Shown piece after piece: positions 58,458 to 64,000 of a stretch of 64,000 nt of DNA. The position numbers and the translations under genes were made by a program. Position 1 is the first letter of the stretch, and each line of letters opens with the position of its first letter. The notes beneath the pieces were generated by a model. It searched no databases. It was not told the DNA's origin and saw nothing but the letters and a program-made list of their open reading frames with translations. The stretch comes from Actinobacteria bacterium OV450 (lineage in GTDB: Bacteria; Actinomycetota; Actinomycetes; Streptomycetales; Streptomycetaceae), in NCBI GenBank assembly GCA_001298555.1, contig LJCW01000346.1:54088-118087 (forward strand), written 5' to 3'.

Positions 58458-59504
58458 GTGATCACCACATCGGGCCTCACGAAGGTCTACCAGTCCCGTG
58501 GCCGCGAGGTCACCGCCCTGGACGGCGTCGATCTGCACGTCCGCGAGGGCGAGGTCTACGGAGTCATCGGCCAGAGCGGCGCCGGAAAGTCCTCCCTGAT
58601 CCGCTGCGTGAACCTGCTGGAGCGCCCCACCACCGGCACGGTCACCGTCGACGGCGTCGACCTCACCGCGCTGGCCGGCCGCGGCCGCCGCGCCGGCAAG
58701 GAACTCCGCGAGGCCCGCAGCCGCATCGGCATGGTCTTCCAGCACTTCAACCTGCTGTCCTCGCGCACCGTCCAGGGCAACGTCGAACTGCCCCTGGAGA
58801 TCCTCGGCGTCTCCGGCCGCGAGCGCTCCCGCAAGGCCCTCGAACTCCTCGACCTCGTCGGTCTCGCCGACAAGGCCAAGGCCTACCCCGGACAGCTCTC
58901 CGGCGGCCAGAAGCAGCGCGTCGGCATCGCCCGCGCCCTGGCCGGCGACCCCAAGGTGCTCCTCTCCGACGAGGCCACCAGCGCCCTGGACCCCGAGACC
59001 ACCCGCTCGATCCTCCAGCTGCTGCGCGACCTCAACCAGCAGCTCGGCCTGACCGTCCTGCTCATCACCCACGAGATGGACGTCGTCAAGACCGTCTGCG
59101 ACTCGGCCGCCCTCATGAAGCAGGGCCGGATCATCGAGTCCGGCACCGTCGCCGAACTGCTCGCCACCCCCGGCTCCGAGCTCGCCGGCGAACTCTTCCC
59201 CGTCAGCGGCGCCGCCACCGGCCCCGACCGCACGGTCATCGACGTCACCTTCCACGGCGACGCCGCGACCCAGCCGGTCATCTCCCAGCTGTCGCGGACG
59301 TACAACATCGACATCTCGATCCTCGGCGCCGCGATGGACACCGTCGCGGGCCGCCAGATCGGCCGCATGCGCATCGAGCTGCCGGGCCGCTACGAGGACA
59401 ACGTCGTGCCGGTGGGCTTCCTGCGCGAGCAGGGCCTCCAGGTCGACGTCGTCGACGAGATCGACAACGAGCTGGCCGAACTGGTCAAGGACGGTGCCCG
59501 ATGA
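58458..59504 (+). CDS. metN: Methionine ABC transporter, ATP-binding protein
   Basis: A 348-residue ATPase. Walker A GQSGAGKSS, Q-loop VFQHFNLLSSRTV, signature LSGGQKQRVGIARAL, Walker B VLLSDEATSALD, H-loop ITHEMD. The C-terminal 80 residues are the NIL domain (VIDVTFHGDAATQPVISQLS), the regulatory methionine-binding part of MetN. GTG at 58458 (VITTSGLTKVY) chosen because homology starts there; an in-frame GTG at 58410 is possible. Overlaps metI by four bases. Methionine is the expected substrate. Confidence 0.93.
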   Translation: MITTSGLTKVYQSRGREVTALDGVDLHVREGEVYGVIGQSGAGKSSLIRCVNLLERPTTGTVTVDGVDLTALAGRGRRAGKELREARSRIGMVFQHFNLLSSRTVQGNVELPLEILGVSGRERSRKALELLDLVGLADKAKAYPGQLSGGQKQRVGIARALAGDPKVLLSDEATSALDPETTRSILQLLRDLNQQLGLTVLLITHEMDVVKTVCDSAALMKQGRIIESGTVAELLATPGSELAGELFPVSGAATGPDRTVIDVTFHGDAATQPVISQLSRTYNIDISILGAAMDTVAGRQIGRMRIELPGRYEDNVVPVGFLREQGLQVDVVDEIDNELAELVKDGAR

Positions 59505-60169
59505 CCTGGTCCGAGATGCAGCCCCTGCTCACGCAGGGCACGTACGACACCCTCTACATGGTGCTGTGGTCCACGCTGGTGACCGTTCTCGGCGGACTGC
59601 CCGTCGGCATCCTCCTCGTCCTCACCGACAAGGGCGGCCTGCTGCAGAACCGGCCGCTCAACAAGGTCCTCGGCGTGATCGTGAACATAAGCCGCTCGTT
59701 GCCGTTCATCATCCTGCTGATCGCCCTGATCCCGGTCACGACCGCCGTCGTCGGCACCTTCATCGGCCCCACCGCCATGATCGTCCCGCTCGCCATCGGG
59801 GCCATCCCCTTCTTCGCCCGCCTCGTCGAGACGGCCGTCCGCGAGGTGGACCACGGCCTGATCGAGGCCGTCGAGTCCATGGGCGGCGGGGTCCCCACCC
59901 TGGTCGGCAAGGTGCTCCTCCCGCAGGCCCTGCCCTCCCTGGTCGCCGCCGTCACCACCACCCTGATCACGCTGATCGGCTACTCCGCCATGGCCGGCGC
60001 GGTCGGCGGCGAAGGCCTCGGCTCCAAGGCCATCACCTACGGCTTCCAGCGCTTCGAGACCGGCTTCATGCTCGCCACCGTCGTGGTCCTGATCGCCGTC
60101 GTCACGGTGATCCAGCTGATCGGCGACGGCGCGGTACGCCTCCTCGCCCGCCGCGGCCGGACCACCTGA
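59501..60169 (+). CDS. metI: Methionine ABC transporter, permease
   Basis: A 222-residue permease of the MetI type with five or six spans. TYDTLYMVLWSTLVTVLGGL begins the ABC permease domain, and ETAVREVDHGLIEAVESMGG carries the EAA-like cytoplasmic loop that contacts MetN. ATG overlaps the metN stop by four bases (ATGA). Followed after 120 bp by the substrate-binding protein gene. Confidence 0.95.
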   Translation: MTWSEMQPLLTQGTYDTLYMVLWSTLVTVLGGLPVGILLVLTDKGGLLQNRPLNKVLGVIVNISRSLPFIILLIALIPVTTAVVGTFIGPTAMIVPLAIGAIPFFARLVETAVREVDHGLIEAVESMGGGVPTLVGKVLLPQALPSLVAAVTTTLITLIGYSAMAGAVGGEGLGSKAITYGFQRFETGFMLATVVVLIAVVTVIQLIGDGAVRLLARRGRTT

Positions 60170-60289
60170 GGCCCGCGGGCCCCACCGGATTTCCCCACCC
60201 CAGAAAGCCCGCACTTGTCGTGCTTGGGCCACCACCCGCAAGAACCGCGCACGACCTGCGCACTTGCACCGCAATGAAAGGCACTCTTC

Positions 60290-61153
60290 GTGCGTAAGAA
60301 CATCAAGGTCACCGCCTTCGCCGCCGCCTCCGCCGCGCTCGCCCTCGGCCTCACCGCCTGCGGCAGCTCCTCGGACCCGTCCTCCACCAAGGCCGACGGC
60401 GGCAAGGCCGACGAGAGCAAGCCCCTCGTCATCGCGGCCTCCCCGAGCCCGCACGCCGACGTCCTCAACTTCGTGAAGGACAAGCTCGCGGCCAAGGAGG
60501 GCCTCAAGCTGGAGGTGAAGGAGTTCACGGACTACGTGCTCCCCAACACCGCCACCGAGCAGGGCCAGGTCGACGGCAACTACTTCCAGCACAAGCCGTA
60601 CCTCGACGACTTCAACAAGAAGAACGGCACCCACATCGTGCCCGTCGTGAACGTGCACCTGGAGCCCCTCGGCCTCTACTCCAAGAAGGTCAAGGCCCTC
60701 ACCGACCTCAAGGCCGGCCAGACCGTCGCCGTCCCCAACGACACCACCAACGAGGGCCGCGCGCTCCAGCTGCTCGCCGCGAACAACCTGATCACCCTCA
60801 AGGAAGGCGTCGGCACCAGCGCCAAGCTGTCGGACATCACCGACAAGAAGGGCCTGGAGTTCAAGGAGCTGGAGGCCGCCACGGTCCCGCGCGCCCTGAA
60901 CGACGTGGACGCCGCGGTCATCAACGGCAACTACGCCCTGGAGGCCAAGCTCTCGCCCGCCAAGGACGCGCTCGTCCTGGAGAAGGCCGAGGGCAACCCG
61001 TACGCCAACTTCCTCGCGGTGAAGGCCGGCCACGAGAAGGACCCGCGGATCGAGAAGCTCGCCAAGCTCCTGAACTCCGACGAGGTCAAGAAGTTCATCG
61101 AGGACAAGTACCAGGGCTCGGTCATCCCGGCCTTCGGTACCCCGCAGGCCTGA
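60290..61153 (+). CDS. metQ: Methionine ABC transporter, substrate-binding lipoprotein
   Basis: A 287-residue NlpA/MetQ-family lipoprotein. Signal FAAASAALALGLTAC with lipobox LTAC (Cys about residue 24). Mature part typical of MetQ: VIAASPSPHADVLNFVKDKL, VDGNYFQHKPYLDDFNKKNG, VAVPNDTTNEGRALQLLAAN and DVDAAVINGNYALEAKLSPA. GTG start after AAAGG. Followed by a strong hairpin terminator. Confidence 0.95.
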   Translation: MRKNIKVTAFAAASAALALGLTACGSSSDPSSTKADGGKADESKPLVIAASPSPHADVLNFVKDKLAAKEGLKLEVKEFTDYVLPNTATEQGQVDGNYFQHKPYLDDFNKKNGTHIVPVVNVHLEPLGLYSKKVKALTDLKAGQTVAVPNDTTNEGRALQLLAANNLITLKEGVGTSAKLSDITDKKGLEFKELEAATVPRALNDVDAAVINGNYALEAKLSPAKDALVLEKAEGNPYANFLAVKAGHEKDPRIEKLAKLLNSDEVKKFIEDKYQGSVIPAFGTPQA

Positions 61154-61169
61154 TCCTCACCCCGCTGTC

Positions 61170-61203
61170 CGGCCCCGTACCGCCCGCCGGGCGTACGGGG
61201 CCG
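61170..61203 (+). terminator. Terminator of metNIQ
   Basis: CGGCCCCGTAC and GTACGGGGCCG form an 11-bp stem continued by GCCC/GGGC inside, 17 bases after the metQ stop. Confidence 0.82.
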
Positions 61204-61307
61204 AACGCTGCCCGCTTCCGGGCAACCCGGCCGCCACATCCCCCCGTCAATGCTGCATGCTGTGCCTACGGCCCGCACAAAGGTCCAGCAACGGCATGGA
61301 GCTGCGC

Positions 61308-62021
61308 ATGACTACCACCTTCCCGGACGTCACCATCAGCACGGACCGGCTGGTGCTGCGCCCCTTCGACGGGGAGGACGTCACCGCGCTCGCCGAGATG
61401 ATGAACGACGAGCACGTCACCGCCTGGACCTCCGCACCGCACCCCTACACCCACGCCGACGCCCACGCCTGGGCCACGCGGCACTCCCACGCGGAGCGCA
61501 CCGAGGGCAGGGGGATCGTCTTCGCCGTCGCCGAGTTCCTCACCCAGCGCCTCGTCGGCATCGTGCACCTCCGGAACACCAACTGGCGCACCCTCAGCAC
61601 CGAGGTCGGCTACGTCACCGCCCCCTGGGCCCGCGGCGAGGGCTACGCCAGCGAGTCCGTGCTCGCCGTCGCCCAATGGCTCTTCCGCGACCAGGGCTTC
61701 GAGCGCCTCGAACTGCGCACCGCCGCCGACAACACCGCCTCCCAGCAAGTGGCCCAGAAGATCGGCTGCATCAGCGAGGGCGTCCTGCGCAACGCGTGGC
61801 TGGTACGGACCCAGAACCCCGACGGCTCCTGGGCGGACACCCGCACCGACCTCATCGTCTGGAGCCTCCTCCCCGAGGACATGGAGGACATGGGCGACGC
61901 GGACGGCTACAACGGCCACGACGCGTACGGCCGCGACGGCTACGGCCGGGACGGCTACGGATACGGCCGCGGAGCACAGGCGGGCGCCGGTGGCTACGCC
62001 GTCGGCGCCGACTGGAGCTGA
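61308..62021 (+). CDS. RimJ/RimL-type GNAT acetyltransferase with YGRDG-repeat tail
   Basis: A 237-residue protein. GNAT core: TDRLVLRPFDGEDVTALAEM, EVGYVTAPWARGEGYASESV (acetyl-CoA loop ARGEGYA), and ELRTAADNTASQQVAQKIGC. The last about 45 residues are low-complexity, with YGRDGYGRDGYGYGRG, unlike ordinary RimJ enzymes. It probably acetylates N-termini or a small amine; the tail is presumably disordered. GGAG lies six bases before the ATG at 61308; an upstream in-frame ATG at 61296 is less well placed. Confidence 0.88.
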   Translation: MTTTFPDVTISTDRLVLRPFDGEDVTALAEMMNDEHVTAWTSAPHPYTHADAHAWATRHSHAERTEGRGIVFAVAEFLTQRLVGIVHLRNTNWRTLSTEVGYVTAPWARGEGYASESVLAVAQWLFRDQGFERLELRTAADNTASQQVAQKIGCISEGVLRNAWLVRTQNPDGSWADTRTDLIVWSLLPEDMEDMGDADGYNGHDAYGRDGYGRDGYGYGRGAQAGAGGYAVGADWS

Positions 62022-62100
62022 CCCGATGACCAGGTAGTCTCACCGTGCCCGCCCCCGCCGGCGAAGCTCCGCCCGCCCCCACACCAGGAGACTGACGACG

Positions 62101-63315
62101 ATGGCCGACCGGGTCACGGTGATCGGCTGGGACGGCTCGCCCCTGACCGCGGCCGCCCGGTCCGCGCTCTCCGCCGCCACCCTCGTGGCCGGCGCCGGAC
62201 ACCACCTCGCACTCCCCGAGGTCCCGCCCACCGCCGAACGCATCCGCCTGGGCAGCCTCGGCCTCGCCGCCCGCCGCATCGCCGGCCACCGCGGTACCGC
62301 CGTCGTCTTCGCCGACGGCGACCCCGGCTTCTTCGGCGCCGTACGCACCCTGCGCGCCCCGGAGCACGGCCTGGAGGTCGAGGTCGTCCCCGCCGTCTCC
62401 TCCGTCGCCGCCGCCTTCGCCCGCGCCGGCATGCCCTGGGACGACGCCCAGGTCGTCGTCGCCCACCCCCGCACCCTGCGCCGCGCCGTCAACGTCTGCC
62501 GCGCCCACCCCAAGGTCGCCGTCCTCACCTCGCCCGGCGCCGGCCCCGCCGAACTCGCCCTGCTGCTCGGGGGGGTACACCGCACCTTCGTCATCTGCGA
62601 GGAGCTCGGCACCGCCCGAGAACAGGTGAGCGTCCTGACCTCCGACCGGGTCGCCGACCACAGCTGGCGCGACCCCAACGTCGTGATCGTCATCGGCGGA
62701 CAGGCCTCCGCCGCCACCCCCTCCGCAGCCGCCGAGCCGGCATGGCTCCTCGGCCAGACCCCCGCGCAGAGCGGCCCCCGTGGCTGGGCCCGCCCCGCGC
62801 CCGGCACCGGTGAGGGGGAGTCGGCGCAGCTGCGCGCAGCCCAGCTCGCCCGGCTCGGCCCGCGCACCGGCGATCTCGTCTGGGACATCGGCACCGGCTC
62901 CGGAGCACTCGCCGTGGAAGCCGCCGCGTTCGGCGCGGCCGTCATCGCCGTCGACGCCGACCCCCGGGCCTGCGAGCGGGCAGCCGCCGCCGCCCGTGAG
63001 CGGGGCGTACAGCTCCAGGTCGTCGCGGGCCGCGCGCCGCACGTGCTGGAGGACCTCCCCGAACCCGACGTCGTCCGCGTCGGCGGCGGGGGAGCCGAGG
63101 TCGCCCGGGCGGTCGCCGACCGCCGCCCCGAACGGATCGTCAGCCACGCCTCCACCCGCGACGAGGCGGAGGCGATCGGCCGTGCGCTCACCGAAGGCGG
63201 CTACACCGTCGAGTGCGCGCTCCTCCAGTCGGTGGGCCTGGACACCCGTACGTGGGGTGAACAGGACCGTTCCGTCGTCTTCCTCCTGGCAGCCGAACGC
63301 CCCGTGAACCGCTGA
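62101..63315 (+). CDS. cobL: Precorrin-6Y (cobalt-precorrin-7) methyltransferase/decarboxylase, CbiE-CbiT fusion
   Basis: A 404-residue bifunctional enzyme of corrin-ring synthesis. N-terminal CbiE methylase half (VTVIGWDGSPLTAAARSALS, VVFADGDPGFFGAVRTL, VVPAVSSVAAAFARAGMPWD). The C-terminal CbiT half has SAM motif DLVWDIGTGSGALAVEAAAF (about residue 260) and a linker of Ala/Pro near 205-245. It methylates C5 and C15 and decarboxylates the acetate side chain at C12. ATG preceded by AGGAG. The next gene may also belong to cobalamin synthesis. Confidence 0.93.
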   Translation: MADRVTVIGWDGSPLTAAARSALSAATLVAGAGHHLALPEVPPTAERIRLGSLGLAARRIAGHRGTAVVFADGDPGFFGAVRTLRAPEHGLEVEVVPAVSSVAAAFARAGMPWDDAQVVVAHPRTLRRAVNVCRAHPKVAVLTSPGAGPAELALLLGGVHRTFVICEELGTAREQVSVLTSDRVADHSWRDPNVVIVIGGQASAATPSAAAEPAWLLGQTPAQSGPRGWARPAPGTGEGESAQLRAAQLARLGPRTGDLVWDIGTGSGALAVEAAAFGAAVIAVDADPRACERAAAAARERGVQLQVVAGRAPHVLEDLPEPDVVRVGGGGAEVARAVADRRPERIVSHASTRDEAEAIGRALTEGGYTVECALLQSVGLDTRTWGEQDRSVVFLLAAERPVNR

Positions 63316-63462
63316 CGCGGAGGCCGGGGTAGGCTGGCCGATCGTCGTACCGACCTGGCCGTGCTGCCCCGGTTTGACCTGGGGTGACGGCACCGCGAGA
63401 CGCGCGACGTGGCGCAGTCCACAGCGGACCGTGGCGGTAATGGCCGCCATGGTCGCGAACGG

Positions 63463-63490
63463 GCGCGACAATGCTTACGGGTTGTCGCGC
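63463..63490 (+). promoter_or_regulatory. Hairpin in the leader of the last gene
   Basis: GCGCGACAA pairs perfectly over nine bases with TTGTCGCGC around a 10-base loop, about 115 bases before the ATG at 63604. I see no cobalamin-riboswitch conserved box in 63316-63603. Confidence 0.55.
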
Positions 63491-63603
63491 GGAGTGTGCG
63501 GAGACGGACACGCCGCCCGGCAGCCCCGCACGGCAAAGCCGCCCGGCGGCCTCGTGGGGGGCCGGGCGATCGAAGAGGCAAAACCGATGGGCGAGGGGTA
63601 CGC

Positions 63604-64000
63604 ATGACTGACACCGGCCAGGTACCGGGCGAGGGTCTCCCGGACAATGCGGGCATGGTGGATCAGCAGGGCATTCCCGCTCCGGTCCAGCATCCGGCGC
63701 CCGTCCAGGGCGGCTACGCCTTCCAGGACCTCGTGGACGACCCGGCCGAGCCGGAGGACGAGGAACTGCTGCTGATGCCGAGCGGCCAGGGCGCGTGGAG
63801 CGACCCGCAGGTCGTCCCGCCGGCGCCGGCCTTCCCCGTCGAGACCTCCTACGGCGACGCGCCCTACGCCGAGTACCCCGAGGCGCCGGCCGCCTACGCC
63901 GAGCCCGCCCACCCCGGATTCCCCGACGCCTCCTACGCCGACCCCTCGTACAGCGCCGGCGCGCACGAGGCCGGCGGCCGCGACTCCGGCGCGCTCGACC
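63604..64000 (+). CDS. Acidic N-terminal region of a large protein, cut by the window end
   Basis: The frame opens at ATG 63604 after GAGGGG and stays open to base 64000 (132 codons). The visible part has no domain: it is rich in Asp, Glu, Pro, Ala and Tyr with YADPSYSAG, YAEYPEAPAAYAEPAH and LLLMPSGQGAWSD. Streptomycete cobT (nicotinate-nucleotide:dimethylbenzimidazole phosphoribosyltransferase) genes next to cobL have, from memory, such an extension. That identity cannot be shown without the rest. Confidence 0.6.
   Translation, partial: MTDTGQVPGEGLPDNAGMVDQQGIPAPVQHPAPVQGGYAFQDLVDDPAEPEDEELLLMPSGQGAWSDPQVVPPAPAFPVETSYGDAPYAEYPEAPAAYAEPAHPGFPDASYADPSYSAGAHEAGGRDSGALD

Noticed and set aside
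63316..63603. Cobalamin riboswitch before the last gene
   Set aside because: No GCCACTG-type box or other conserved core was found; only a 9-bp hairpin is visible.

Overview
The window is high-GC actinobacterial chromosome and almost certainly Streptomyces. Third codon positions are nearly all G or C, GTG starts are frequent, and many genes look leaderless. The gene order infC-rpmI-rplT, rRNA methyltransferase, soluble PAS kinase, pheST, argCJBDR, argH, exported GDPD phosphodiesterase, metNIQ and cobalamin methyltransferase matches, as far as I remember, one conserved stretch of the Streptomyces core chromosome. No tRNA, rRNA, CRISPR array, prophage or intact transposase is visible.

Layout. 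0-3 kb: end of a cupin protein, a metal-receptor-like protein, and a TDT transporter divergent from a LysR regulator. 3.5-4.2 kb: a 157-bp transposase-less element next to two small DUF genes. 4.2-11.1 kb: a probable ethanolamine catabolic cluster. It has an APC permease, a GntR/FadR regulator, a GlnA4-like gamma-glutamyl ligase, an aldehyde dehydrogenase, an SDR dehydrogenase and a gamma-glutamyl hydrolase. A shared 22-bp motif lies upstream of the permease and between the regulator and the ligase. 11.2-13.8 kb: an exported HAD phosphatase, a 70-bp shortened copy of the same element, and a PLP aldolase/deaminase. 13.8-15.2 kb: two arrays of degenerate GC-rich repeats without a credible gene. 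15.2-18.4 kb: a mycosin-type protease with an anchored partner, then SseB-family and DUF1844 proteins.

18.4-26.4 kb is the translation block. infC has a long leader with an intrinsic terminator and probably starts at AUC; rpmI, rplT, an rRNA methylase, a soluble histidine kinase and pheST follow. 27-37 kb holds a TPR regulator behind a perfect palindrome, a Nudix gene whose ribosome-binding site can be masked, a hydroxyacyl-CoA dehydrogenase, an exported glycoside-hydrolase-like protein, a MocR regulator whose start codon overlaps that of a divergent DMT transporter, a histidine-phosphatase-like protein lacking its histidines, and a broken alkylsulfatase. 37-48 kb is arginine biosynthesis: argCJBDR and, 4 kb on, argH, each behind a well-formed promoter overlapped by an ARG-box-like sequence.

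48-64 kb holds a two-domain lipoprotein, a TetR/MFS export pair with a clear operator, a TTG-started acyltransferase, a Tat-exported phosphodiesterase preceded by a PHO-box-like array, a small sigma factor, and metNIQ. The metNIQ operon sits behind an apparently leaderless 28-codon ORF ending in alternating Cys and Met codons. A GNAT enzyme with a YGRDG tail, a CbiE/CbiT fusion, and the acidic start of a large protein running off the window complete the region. The main leads for new biology are the met leader peptide, the infC leader, the ethanolamine operator, the small element pair and the overlapping divergent start codons.
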